Shown here: positions 48,801 to 61,634 of the stretch, in pieces | Numbering within the stretch: the stretch's first letter is position 1 | Layout of the letters: each line of letters starts with the position of its first letter | NCBI GenBank assembly: GCA_949358305.1 | Contig: OX442318.1 | Span: forward strand, 1,102,501-1,166,500 | DNA length: 64,000 bases | Direction: 5' to 3' | DNA from: Strigamia acuminata | Taxonomy: Eukaryota; Arthropoda; Chilopoda; Geophilomorpha; Linotaeniidae | The notes under the pieces: model-generated | Databases searched by the model: none | What the model was told of the DNA's origin: nothing | Seen by the model: the letters and a program-made list of their open reading frames with translations, nothing else | Translations under genes and position numbers: made by a program

Positions 48801-51800
48801 TTGTTCACTTCATCAATGACCAAACAGGCCCAGTTGGCTGTGTCCACATTTCTATCGATGTATTGTCGATTTAACGCTTCTTGCAGCCGAGACAATCATG
48901 TCCAGCAGTTTCTGAGCTTACTGCAGGAGAAATTGATCAACAGCTGTGTAGTATTCAATTACTCAGTCGGAGATGAGGTAAACAGTCAAACTAAGGCCAA
49001 ATATGTCCACAGAACATGCTGGAAAAGACCTTAAATCAGACAAGACTGTCTGTGAGACTTGCAGGAAACAGACATCAGTTGTAATCTGAAATGGTTTAAA
49101 CAAATTCTTTTCAGGTATTAATAGCATTAAAATCTCTCGGAAACCTTGGATTGGGATCTGCTACCAAACTGACCCAATGTGCCACCAACGCAGAAACTCC
49201 AATGTACTTAAGAGTGGCAGCCATTGAAGCATTTCGCCGAATTCCGTGCAAAGAAAAGGTATTAACAAAAAAATTGCCCCAAACCCTGATAATAATTCTT
49301 TCTATCAGAGACAGAACATTTTTGAATTGTTTGAACATCGGTCCAATCCGAGCGAAATTCGTATTGTCGCTTACCTGGAATCTATGCGCTGTCCCACATC
49401 GACTATGATTCAATCAGTGGAACAAACCTTAATGTCTGAAACAGTAAATCAAGGTAAAAATTGACTTAAAAGCTTCAACCCATAAAGAAGTTTCCATTAA
49501 TTGTGTGCTTGAAACTCCAATCTAGTCGGATCTTTTGTCTGGACTCATTTAAGCAACATCCGCGAAAGCAGCGACGAATGTAAAGCCGCGCTACAAAGTT
49601 TATTATCCAATATCGATCTAGGCTCAAAATTCTCCAAAGACGCAAGAAAGTTTTCCCGGTTCTACGAAACCTCGTTCTATTCCGAACTGCTCGATACTGG
49701 CATCCACGCTGAATCATACGTGATCTTCCCCACAGATTCTTATTTACCACGTTCACTCATGATCAATTTAACCAGTGACATTTTTGGAAAATCCGTTCAT
49801 CTGTTCGAGGTATACAGGATATAAGATGAAGAATCTTCTATAACAAAGCTTTACCCCTTTGTAAAACAGTATTTTGTTGCTAGGTTTCAATCCGTACTGA
49901 AGGCCTAGAATCTCTAGTTGAAACTGCCTTTGGCCCCAAAGGCCTACATCCAATCAAACCACCATCTGCTTCAACAAACTACAAGGGCCGGATAGACGAG
50001 GAGAAACTGCAGCAATTATCCCAAGCGGAATTGTTGAAAAGCCGGTTTGGCCGGCATCCACAAGCATTTGCCTCCGTAAAAGTTTTAGGAAATGAAATGT
50101 GGGTATGGTCTTCAGGAGATGACAAACTTGTCACCTGGTTGAGCCAAGTGTTTGATATGCGTCATCATCTTGAAAAACTAGCTGAAGAACAACAAATTCA
50201 ATTAACTCGCACATCAAAACTCGCAGATCTTTGTGTGAAATACCCAACTGGAAGTGGCTTTGCCCTTGAAACGTTCTTTAAATCATCAGCAGCACTAGAG
50301 TTAAGTGCTACTGGACATGTGGACATACGGAATTTTATTGCAAGCGGCAGTGCCCAAATTGAGGGAAATGTCAAACCAAATGCTGTCCTTCGACTGGCCA
50401 CTGGTTTTTGCGTAGAAGGCATCGGACTCCAAACACGCACAACATTCCTCTCCACATCTGTTGTCGAAGGCCGGCTGGAAATCCGAGGCAGGCAATTATT
50501 CAGGACTCACATTAATGTTCCAACAGACAAGATATTTACCGTGCAAATGCAGTAAGTCAGTCAAGTCACTTCAGTCTTCACTATTAAACGCGGCTATTAT
50601 TGTAAAAAAAGACATTAACACCAGAATAATCTCTCCTTTTAGGCACGAAGTGATCAGAATTGACGCCACTGGTGAACATCAAATAGAAGGAATTCTCCAA
50701 GACCGCGAGAAAGCAGACTATAGCTCTGATAGCCTTACCACAAAACCACTTGGCCTTCAATTCTGTTGGCACCTATCATACCCAAATGCTAGTCAAATAT
50801 CTTCAGCGCCTTATTTCCCACTCACTGGTCCTGCAGAACTACAATTATCAATTGAAAAAACCGATCCTTCGCTGGATACGTTTGTTTTTGAATACCGCTG
50901 TGAGAAAGAAAAGCTAATACAATCAATGGATTATCTACAAATCTTTTTGTTGAGTTTTAAAACCCCTCGATCCATCATCGAACGTCAACTGACCGTTGAA
51001 TTCCTCCACAATCAACACGACAAACACATAACGCTCAGATTCCTAACCCCGTTCAAAAAAGTATCTTTGACCGGAACTTACCTAAACGAATCAAACCATA
51101 AGAAATTAGATGCAACTGTCATGATTGATCGGCAAAAGTATCTTGTTCAAAGCGAATGGAGACGTGAAACATTTGCAGATATAATTAGGATTATCCCCAA
51201 TTTGTACATACGGACACCTACGGCACCCATCTGTGCTCTTTCGGGTTCTATTGTTCTTCAGGCTGACAAAAAACTCACCATCGATTTACAGCTGGAACAT
51301 TTGGCCACAGAAATGATCACCCTCAAAGGCGATATAATCAAATCCGAACGGCATCCTGCCCGCTTGGATTGGAATCTACGCTTTGTTTCGCCAATCCTTA
51401 AAACTACAGTGACCGGCTCCTACCAAATAGATGCCGATGTTTTAATTATAACTTGTACCGCTCGCTATTCTTGGCGTGACAGAGAACAACAATTGATTGA
51501 ACTCTTAAGTAAACTCCGGAAAACCTCTCTTCCCAATCATCGGTTAAATCGCTTGTCATTTATGTCCCATCTTCAGTTAAGTGCATTTCCTCAGTATGAC
51601 ACTTTGCTCTCCTGGATGTTTCTGAGTGCTGAAGGTCACATGGAAAACACCATTCAGTTGGGGCTGGGAGAAAAAAATCTAGAATTGGACCATCAAATGA
51701 AACTGGAGCAAATATTCAGCTATGTAGGGACTATCAAGCGAAATAACTTCACTGCTCTTATCCGATTCTCATATCCAATAAAAGACCTGGATATGGGTCT

Positions 51801-54800
51801 AAGCGTAGATCATTCGAATCAACTGCGCAAACTTGGAACTCGAGTAGCACTGCACAGCAGCAGTTCACATAAAATGTACATGACTCTTAACTTGACCGAC
51901 CACACAAAAACATTGGCCAAATTGGAATCTCAATTTAAGCTGGAGATGCCCAACAGAACCATAACTATCCTGGTAATTATTTGAGTTTATTAATACAACC
52001 CCAAAACAAATGTCCTGAAACAAAGCAATTTTTTCATTTACTCCAAAATTTGATGACATCTAACAATAAAACTTTGACAATTGAAAAGCCCTATCTTTTT
52101 AGACTAGAATAATTTTATAACATCAACTGAAAACATCTTTATTCAGTACGAAATAAACAAAAATAAAAAGTACCGCAGGGAGAAAAGTCCTGCAACACTT
52201 GCATCACCACTGACCATTTACCTGTACATTTTTTTAAAATGGTTTTAGATATAATAGTTTGTGTTCTAATTTACATCTGCAAATGTATTTACGGATTAAC
52301 TGCTCTAGATGTCATCAAAGTTTGAACTAAGTGCAAAAATTGCTCTGTTGCAGGACGTTTGTCCTGAGGTTGTATGGTATACTCTGTGCTGCATGAACAT
52401 AGGACGAGTCCCAGAAACTTGTCCGGATTAACAGGCTGTCCAGATGGGAGCAGGAATTTAACGTTGCTGGGTATGAGTTGGGCCCAGTAAACCTGTCTGG
52501 ACCCCACACCTGTCCGGACAAGCACGGTTCGGTCTGTACAGAGTATGCACTAGTTTGAAAGTTGCAAGTTGTTTCTTTACAGAGCAATTTGGAGGAACAG
52601 GACTTAAGGCATTACCTTCTAACATGCACTGCTTCCTGGCAGCCGGATAAACAAATCACTGCTGTTGCCGATTACTTCAACAGAAGTCACCGCAAACAAT
52701 TGTACCACACAATTAGTACCAATTTGACAACAACGAACCAAAATGTCTGGCAGTGGAACTGCAACTTGATCGCAAAGGAGAATCACATGCATTTGGGAAA
52801 TACAATCCATTCACCCATCAACAACAAATACAGTGCATTGGTGAACCTCACCAAACCCAATTTCAGAAAATACTGGTTGTTTACTGAACTGATGTGGCCC
52901 AAAACTGAATATACAGCTGAAGCTAATTTGACATTGGAAGACGAGAAGATATTGGAAGTCCAAGTCTCTCTTGCACCGAATACACAAATAATTTCATACG
53001 CAGCTACAAAAATCTATGACGACGTACTCACACTGGATTTGGACTTCTTGTGGGATGCCAAGAGAAACCGTTCCCAACGTATGACTTTTGATGGTGAATA
53101 TCGAAAACTTAGTCCAGAGAAAAGCAAAGGTATGTCAACTATCCATGTAGGCTGCAATACCTTAGGGTCCCGTAATAAAAATCATCACAGGTTTCAACAA
53201 ATTTTTACTGTTTAAGAGTTGATGAATTGTCTTTCGCTTACAGGTAGTATGGAATTTACATTTCCCGGAAGAAACATAAGCGCACATTTCTTAAAAACCC
53301 AACAAGGAAACTGGGCTTTTGGACCCTTGCTCTACCGGACAGCAATGTACTTACAATGGTCACCGATCAAGAAAATAACTCTGGATGTAAACTCAGACAG
53401 AGTCATCCAGGGATACCGCCAAGAAAATCGCTTTGAAACTCAACTACAAACTCCGTTCCACAATTTCGAAAAAACCACGGTGAAGACGACAAGTGTGGAT
53501 GATGCCGTCGAATGGCAACGTGAAATCCTGTTCGTAAGCAATGAACGCTTTCACTTAGGAGCAAATGCCAAACTCACTGACATATTGAGCTCAAGACGCA
53601 GCGAAGCCTCCATCATGTGGAGAAGTGACATCAAGGACTGGCAAAAGGTGGATGTGGCCGGATGGTATGTAAATGGTCACAATCACATTGCATCGCAGCT
53701 GAATCTTGCGTGGAATGAGAAGCAGAAAATAACCTTTCGTGTGGACGCTAACAATGAATCAACGCTTCAACTAGAGCGCCTTTCTGGGGGATTCAATTTG
53801 ACATCTCCCTGGTACACAGGCACGACTCTTGCCGCAAGACTGAATCATGCACGGCACGGAGCATTCGTCGAATCCTCGTTCCAAACACAATGGGCATCCA
53901 GTAAACTATTCCAAGTGCTCGTGATGACAAACGATGACAAAAACAATAAGCAATTCAACCTAACTATCAACACTCCGATGGATGGGTACGAACACATTGC
54001 AGTGACAGCTGATCACTCGATGGACAAAAACCTATTCGCCACCAATGCTGCAGTGAAGTGGCACAAAGATAGAGAAGCAAGAATCCACATTCACGCCAGT
54101 GCCATCAGTACGGACCGACACTCAAGTAATATCACCGCAAAGTTTACAATTACAACTTCGCTTCCTTCCTTCGATGTACTGGGAACTGAATTCGCTTGGA
54201 AACATGACAAACAGCGGACCAGCGTAGAGATGGCATTACGATGGCCGACTTCGAAAACTTTTCGGATAGAGGCAATGACATTGAAGGGAAATCGAGTCGG
54301 GATTGCCAAGAGTATTCAAATCCGAACTCCATGGGGTGGCTACGAACAGTTCGGGGGATTTTTGTCCTATAAAATCACCAACAATAGAATAAATTGCAGT
54401 GCCATCATCAATCGCGACAAACCGTTAATCGATTGTCGCTTTACGCATAATGTGAATAAAAACGGAGCACAAACGGCTTTCGCATTGGCAACTTCGTACG
54501 AAGCTGTCTGGATTAAATGGATCAAGCACTACAAGAAAGATGGTGGAGTCAACAGTAGAGGAGAGCTTCAGCTTGACAAGCGACAGATTCGCGCTTCTAC
54601 CGATATCGATGTCTTCGATTTACTCAACTGGAAAGCAAATATCGACGTGGCTGTCAATAGTAGTCGATTAATAAATATTGACATTCATCAGATGAGCGTC
54701 CAATCAAACTGGAGCCATGAAACACGAATTGTTTGGAAGGAAAACCCTTTCCTTCACCTATTTATTCACAGTGAGAATAATGGGACAACTAAGGGTCATT

Positions 54801-57800
54801 TCTGTTTGTCGACTTTCGATATTTCTGATAATTCTAGCTGTGAAAGTGACCCGAATAAAATTGTAGATGTGCGAATTGATACAAAAAAGACAGCTACTTC
54901 TGTTCAGTACGACATCGTTGTCAGTCATCCGAAATGGCCCTTTCGTATGACAGCAACAAAATCAGACGTTGGCACAAATCGTATACGATTTCACGGTGCG
55001 ATTTCGTGGCAAAACCAATCGCAGACTTCGGTAGCGCAGTTCGATACTGTTTGGTTCACCGGTACGACAGGCAAATCGTTAGGAATGACTTTGTCTCATC
55101 CGATTTATCGTACCATCGTCTTTAATTGTTCGTACGACAAGAATGCAACAAGTTTTGAGCAGAAAACCTTATTGTTACTGAACGATCAAACGAAAATTGG
55201 ATATGAAATCCTGTCCGAAATCGTGTCGGTCGGAGACGAAAAAAAACGCCGCGCTGTGATAGCGTTGATACATGCGACGCGAATTGTTAAAATGGAAGGA
55301 AATCTTATTAAAGACAAGAAATCGACCCGGGGTCGCCTGGAAATGAATTGGGACGCTCGGCAACGTTCGGATCAAGTCGTAGTCATCCGAGCGCAGTCGT
55401 TAAATCCACACGACGGATATTTCGAAGTCCTGGTTGGATTCCGACATCCGAAATTCGAAAATGTTCGTACACGATTTAATATTTGACATTTGTTTTAACA
55501 ATTTTCTTTTTTGCAGGAGTTGATTGCGACCGGATCATTGTCGTACGCAAACGAATTCGAATTATTCAGTGCTAGATTTCACGCCAATTATTCGTCGGAA
55601 CCTGAAGATTTGATGTCGATATTCGTTCGAGTTACAAATGCATCAAACGACAACGAAACAAAATTCGCAGTCGTTGCAGGTGCCGTGCACGACCCAACGG
55701 GTGTCAATTACGAAATTCGTGCAAGGGGACGAAAAGCGAGTACTTACACACACGTCGAAGGCGGTTTTAATTACCTCGACCGATACGAAATGTCGCACGA
55801 AAAAATTATATCGGTCGGAGTCAATACGATTAATAAAAAATTAGATATCCAAGTAGAAAAAAATAATTTTTTTTTGTCGGAAACGTTTATTTATCGGTCC
55901 GATCATTCTAGGTAACAAACGACGAAAGGAACCGATCATTTGCCGGACAAATCACGAACTCCGAAACACAATGCGACGTTTATTTAAATCAGGACGAATT
56001 TAATATCGTGCGAATTTCGGTTGATAAAGAACATTGGAGAAGTCGATTGGCACTTGCTATAAACGACCGTACGAATTAATTACGAAATTACGTTTCACAT
56101 CTTATTCTGCTTCATTTCGCAGATTCACAATACGAAATCGTGAGTGGATTCGACGACAATGTACGACGGATTGGTGTCACTGCTGTGGCCAACGACACGA
56201 ACATTCCCGATCTGAACGCTCAATTCGTACTGGAAACTCCATATTTGGTCGTATCCGAAATCTTTTGGAAAATGGATATCGTACCTGAACTCAAAGTATG
56301 ATTTTTAATTTAAAAAAAAATTAATTTTACAAAAAATTCAATTTATTGCAGAAATACATCACCGAACGAACGATACGACTTATCGAACAGATACAGACGA
56401 ACTGGAACGAAATTCGAGACGAACTGGATGAAGAAATAAGCGAAAAGAATGAAATGATAGCAAGCAAAATGTACGATTTCCTCCAACCAATTACGAAGCA
56501 TTTACGAGACACTTTACAACATTTTCGGACCGAAATGCGACGAATATCGACTCAATTTGCAGCAACGTACGACCAAAATATTTTCTTCATCAAAGATGCG
56601 GTCGACTGGATCAACATCCGATTTGGGTACGGTTTTTTTTACTTCCCGCCTTTTAACCATCCGATTTTGCTACAATTATTTTCGTAGGGAACAATTTGTA
56701 CAAATCACCGAATCCGTGGCAAAATCGTGGCACGATTTCACCCAAGAGCTCGAACGAATCCACACGAGCATCACAGAACTGTGGTGGGAATGGAAAGACA
56801 AAACGAGCGATTTCCTCGACGAATGGTGTTCGGACATCACCAAATGGATCCGATCGCAACTCGACGCTTCCGAAACCTTTCTATCTAATATTCGCACGGA
56901 ATGGAATGTGCAGCTGACCCGATTATTTCGTACGATCAAAACGACACTAATCTCATGGTACGAGCGACTCAAACACACCACATCAGCCGTGTCCGAAATC
57001 CTCAACTCCATCTGGAAGTCTGTGTCCGCGGTAGGATCGAAAATATCGGACGCGTGGGCCGATTTTAAGTCTTTCGTCGCCGGTAACGAACAATAAAAAC
57101 AAAATCCTAAAAAGATAAGAATAAATTCTATTTTCGCAGATCACTGGTCCGAATTTCGTACGCGTTTCGTACATAGCGAACTCTATGTAACCCTACGCAC
57201 GTGGATCGTTGAGATGTATCACACAGTTCTCGACGTAATCAAGTACGAAATATACGAACCAATAATGGAACGTGTACGATCTGTCATCCGAATTTTAAGT
57301 GAACATCCATTAGTCGTGACGATCCGCAAAGCGATATGTTGGTCATGGTCCGTGCTTAAGTCATGGGTCATAAGCATCTGGAACAATCCTCACGTCCGTG
57401 CTTTTCGTTCGGCAATCGTTAAAGTTTACCAAAAGGTAGATCCGAACTTTTAAGCCTAAAACTTTCACTCTTCCATGTTTTTTACCATTAGATCAAATGG
57501 ATCGTCAATTATTACCAACTTGGTGCAAATTGGAAAGGTCTACCGCTCCGTCTATACAATCTGTACACTTCTGTGACGCAGAGACGCGGCTACCAAGTCG
57601 GTGTTCGCATGGACACACGCAACAGGGTGCTCTTCGTGCCATCCGAAGGGCAAGTTCGTACCGAGCAGCATCTGCCGGTGCCCTGGTACTCGTTGGCTCA
57701 GGCCCCGAAATTCCATCAGATGCCGGAAATCCGGACAATCAAATGGGTGTGGTCTGCAATCTCTTCTCGTCGTACGACAATTTGGGAGAAGTATTACCAA

Positions 57801-60800
57801 TACCGGCCCTACTTTTCACCATCAACGTGGCTTCCACCGTTTCCAAGTTTGTATTGGAAATCTTCTGGGGGGGCGGCATTAGGGCTTTGGAGGCCCGCGG
57901 ACAATTAGAAGATTTACTCTAACTTACTACAAGGTTGTCCCCACGCTTTCTTTGCGGTAGTGCACAGTCTCTAGCTAGGAGTAATAAGTGTCAGCCAATG
58001 GGAGTGGGGACAACCATGTAGGGAGTTAGAGTATATACGGGATTTCTTACACTATTAGTGAGGACAATAAGTTTGGCCCCGAAAGCTCTAAGGCCAGGTT
58101 TGATCCCCTAGTATTGCAATGTAAAAGAATTCCTCTTTGCAGCTTTTGCCATCTTTGCGTCTGATTATTTCTATATTACATTGGACGGCGTGCATTACGC
58201 TTACACCGGAGAGTGCGTTTACATTTTAGCACACGATTACACAAGCGGCAACCTGAGTTTATCCGTCGACTTCAGTTCCCGTCCATTTACATTGATCCTC
58301 CTAGTGGGGGGCAAGGAGGTGGAAATCACATCCAAAGTGAGCATTAACGGAAGGAAAACCGAACTACCCGTAATTATTGGAGACTTTTCCATCGTCCGCC
58401 GTGGTAACATCCTCGATGTTCAACCCGCTCGCGGAACTAGTTTACACGTATGAAACTGTAGATTTATGGATCGTGTTGTTGTTCTATTGAACAATATTTC
58501 TTTCAAGTGTCATTTAGAGTACGAAGTTTGTTGGCTCTGGATGGACGGATGGTATTTTGGACGGACAGCCGGCTTGCTCGGTCAATACAACAACGAACCA
58601 AACGACGACTTAGCATCGGGAAACGCATCTTTTCCTTCGGAATGGGAAGTTGGTCGCGGAGGATGTAAATCGCACTTTAATCGGGCCCCGATTGTCTCCG
58701 ATTTCCAATCGGACGTAGACTGCTGGTCATACTTCGAAAGCCAGTACTCTTTCTTCAAATTATGTTTCTCGCGGGTGGACCCACAGCCTTATCTGTCGTC
58801 TTGCCGTGGAGACTCGTTCCAGGGTCTCGGCCTTTGTCGTACGGCATTATCCTATGTCAGCGCTTGTGATTTCCAGGGCATACCATTAGCAATGCCACAT
58901 GAATGCGGTTAGTAAACCCTAGCACACATCCAATTCCTCGTTTGTTGTCTCAGAAATATTTAGGGAATTCCCCTTGTCTTTTTTTCTGGAATGAATCTAC
59001 AGTGTAAAAGCAGAATTGCATGTATTCCAAATAATTCTTAAATCCTCTGCAGTTCATTGCAAATCGTTGGACGACACTGAAATGCGTGCCGGTGACAACG
59101 TAACGGTAAGAAGCGACCACATTTTCCCATCAGCAGATGTTGTTCTGATCTTAGAACTACGCGAATGCAACAATCACCTTCTAGGCAGAATGTCTGATTT
59201 GGTCGACAGTTTAGATCAGGCGCTGGAAAACAACAATGTGACATCCAACAGATTCTCCATCGTTTGTTTTGGAGGCAACGGCATCAATGACCAACCACAC
59301 GTTCGCACCCTGGACGGTGAACTCTTTGGCGATGCCCGGCAATTCGCATCGTCCTGGTCTTCCTTTGCAATACCAACTTCCGGATCAGGAGTTGAAGATG
59401 CATTTGCAGCGCTCCAATTCTCTTCGAATCTTCCATTCCGGATCGGTGTGTCCAAAATATTCGTACCTTTCTTATGCGCTCCATGCGCTCGTTCGACCGG
59501 ATCGTTGGTTGGAATGGATTATCCGGAAGTGCACCGAATGATTATCGAAGACGGCATCAGCATCCATCTGCTTCTGGACCATGATTTCGACATTAAAAGA
59601 ACCAAAGACTTCTATGGTGAGTTATTCGCCCAAGTCTGATTCAAAAGTACATTGAAATTATATTGTAATGCATTTTGTAATACATTTTTGCATGCTACCT
59701 TATTTACTCCCAATTTACTTCCAATTTGCGGTATTGCAGTATTGATGCGGTATTGCGATATTGATGCGGTATTGCGATATTGATGCGGTATTGCGATATT
59801 GATGCGGTATTGCGATATTGATGCGGTATTGCAGTATTGATGCGGTATTTTTTCTACCTTATCTTAGGTATGGATGCTAAACGTGCTTACACGAGCAAGG
59901 ATGCACGAGCTAAACGGGTAACGGGTGATGCGGATTTGAGACACCAGATGCAACCACCTAAGTTCATTTGCGTGCCTCTCGCATTGGAAAGTAACGGAAC
60001 TTTGTTCAGCTCGAAAAGACTCGGCGACGGACGTGCAAACAAGAAAAATTTCCTCAACGTGTTCACTCGGCGAGTCGCAGATGCCGCATTGCACGGACAC
60101 GAGTGTCAACAATGCGACTGCATCGCTTCCGATCAGCATGGAAGCGGAAGGGTTCATTGCCAACCATGTCATTTTCCCACACCGGTTTCCGACGTAAGAA
60201 ATCCGTTTGTCCATAAGCCGGAAAACACTCGGCCAGAATCAGGATAACCAGATTTGGGAAATGTAAAAACCGGAAAAATCTCTCCGGAATTAGAACTGAG
60301 AAAGTTTTTTGGGACACTGGGACGTCTGGTCACCCTGGCTAGAAGTATCTTGATGCTTTTGCTGTTGCTAGCACCACACTAGTGTCATATAATGACAGAA
60401 ATTAGAATTAAATTGCATAAAACAAGTCTGGTGGTTCTGGTTAACCTGCTATTCACCCAATGTTATAATAATGTACTGCCTCAAATAAACGCCGGGGTTT
60501 TAAAAAGTTTTTTGGGCTCGCACTCCCCGGCACCTATTTGAAGCCCGGCGATTATTTGGGTTTAATTTTTCGCAAAAAATGGTGATTTTTCCGTAAAAAT
60601 CATTTTTGCAGAAAATGGTGATTCTTCCCAAAAATATGGGTGATTTTTTCCCAAGAAAAATGGGTGATTTTTTCCCAGAAAAATGGGTGATTTTTCCTAA
60701 AAAATGGGTGATTTTTCCTAAAAAAATGGGTGATTTTTCCCAAAAAAATGGGTGATTTTTCCCAAAAAATGGGTGATTTTCCATAAAAAAATGGGTGATT

Positions 60801-61250
60801 TTTCCCAAAAAATGGGTGATTTTCCTTAAAAAAATGGGTAATTTTTCCCAAAAAAAAGGGTGATTTTTCCCAAAAAAATGGGTGATTTTTCCCAAAAAAT
60901 GGGTGATTTTTCCCAAAAAATGGGTGATTTTTCCAAAAAAATGGGTGATTTTTCCAAAAAAATGGGTGTTTTTTCCTAAAAGATCGGTGATTTTTGGCGA
61001 CCCGGCGTTTAATCGGGGCTGGTGCCAATTCCTTAAATCGCCGCTGACCACCTGGCATTTAAACGGGTCCCAGCACCTGTTTGAACCCAGCATTAATTCA
61101 AGGCAGTACAGTAGTACTTCTTTACACCTTTTATTTTTTTCTTTTCAGCATTTTAATTTTGAATTTCTGTACGACTCCGTCGAGGAATTCAAAGAGGACA
61201 ACGGAAATGAAAATCGGGATAAACAAAAAACAATTATCGACAAATACTAA
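45853..61250 (+). CDS. Apolipophorin-like large lipid transfer protein
   Basis: The 24 exons are 45853-45928, 45994-46154, 46222-46452, 47780-48520, 48798-48977, 49115-49258, 49309-49453, 49526-49809, 49884-50551, 50643-51972, 52583-53129, 53244-55462, 55517-55852, 55912-56068, 56123-56295, 56352-56626, 56688-57082, 57140-57435, 57492-57846, 58143-58447, 58508-58907, 59053-59616, 59868-60193 and 61149-61250, giving 3,469 aa with phases all consistent. It is a secreted haemolymph lipoprotein scaffold. A signal peptide (about 1-22) precedes the lipid-transfer N-domain (LKYTPGFVYAYDYAAKIA; VDIFGDCPTRF; VKCTEKHILNPFS). A long beta-rich middle follows, then a Trp-rich amphipathic helical stretch at about 2465-2800. 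The vWD module has ITLDGVHYAYTGECVYILA and TAGLLGQYNNEPNDD. A vWA-like tail has SADVVLILELRECN and SIVCFGGNGINDQPHVRTLD. No clear furin RxxR site was found at the usual apoLp-II/I boundary. Confidence 0.93.
46550..46700. repeat. 20-bp perfect tandem array
   Basis: Six or more copies of ggagatttacagtattttca lie in apolipophorin intron 3 (46453-47779). Confidence 0.95.
46700..47600. repeat. Diverged array, about 19-20 bp unit
   Basis: Units like ttgatttccaagatttgcag and ttgatttcctagataaactg continue the same intron and are interrupted by a pogo-like MITE at 46983-47098. Confidence 0.9.
46983..47098. mobile_element. Pogo-like MITE, 116 bp
   Basis: The ends agttgaacctcgct (46983-46996) and agcgaggtttgaact (47084-47098) are inverted repeats, with TA-type flanks. 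It contains cattataacggtgttcatta. It has no coding capacity and sits inside a tandem array. Confidence 0.7.
48616..48656. repeat. Interspersed repeat copy 2
   Basis: This matches 30392-30432. It lies in apolipophorin intron 48521-48797. Confidence 0.7.
51973..52582. other. Array-free apolipophorin intron with tgtccgga words
   Basis: No tandem array is present. The second half is compositionally balanced, with cttgtccgga, cctgtctgga and cctgtccgga words that suggest a small old inserted element. I see no gene. Confidence 0.4.
57918..58032. mobile_element. MITE, 115 bp, in apolipophorin intron 19
   Basis: The ends ctctaacttactacaaggtt (onward to gtccccac) and the reverse complement of 58005-58032 pair with a few mismatches. 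The interior holds ccaatgggag, a word also found in the MITE at 1797-1981. Confidence 0.65.
59731..59856. repeat. 19-bp minisatellite
   Basis: About six copies of gcggtattgcgatattgat lie in apolipophorin intron 22 (59617-59867). The word also occurs at 29500-29615. Confidence 0.9.
60590..61010. repeat. 21-bp tandem array
   Basis: Units like atgggtgatttttcccaaaa lie in the last apolipophorin intron (60194-61148). Frames across it on minus encode a periodic peptide that I treat as spurious. Confidence 0.9.
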
Positions 61251-61456
61251 ATACTACAAACTTTTTATACCGGGAATTTTCCGGTGGTCCGTGACGTGAA
61301 TTTTTTTTCATTTTGCTAGTCTGGCCCCGTGGCCCGACCAATCCAGATTTCCCAGTACTAAATTTGTTCTCAGTCCAGCCCTGGCTCAGTGGACCGCTAG
61401 GGTCTCTGCATTTTACCGTCATTTAAAACATGCCATTTGTAGTTCACAATGTGTCT

Positions 61457-61462
61457 AATAAA
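61457..61462 (+). terminator. Poly(A) signal of the apolipophorin-like gene
   Basis: AATAAA lies about 207 bp after the stop codon (61248-61250). It is the first strong signal before the lipase-like promoter. Confidence 0.55.
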
Positions 61463-61589
61463 AGAAATAAATATTATTTAATGGGAACAAAGTGTGTTTT
61501 ATCAAGCTGTCACTATTTGTTCAATGTCAAGAACATCATATATATTTCAAATTGTCAACTCTAGATATGACTGATAAAGTACTTGATGA

Positions 61590-61623
61590 TATAAAGAGAG
61601 ATTGCACATCCGCTGTGTCAGTC
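61590..61623 (+). promoter_or_regulatory. TATA box and TCAGTC initiator of the lipase-like gene
   Basis: TATAAAG at 61590-61596 and TCAGTC at 61618-61623 are spaced 30 bp apart, exactly as in focused arthropod core promoters. The ATG follows at 61635, giving a 5'UTR of about 15 nt. Confidence 0.7.
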
Positions 61624-61634
61624 TTAGGATAAAA

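Noticed and set aside
60500-61093. Long minus-strand frames with a periodic FFGKNHPFFWEKSP-like peptide
   Set aside because: They come from a 21-bp array, which stays open in several frames because the unit length is a multiple of three. The region is an intron of the plus-strand lipoprotein gene.
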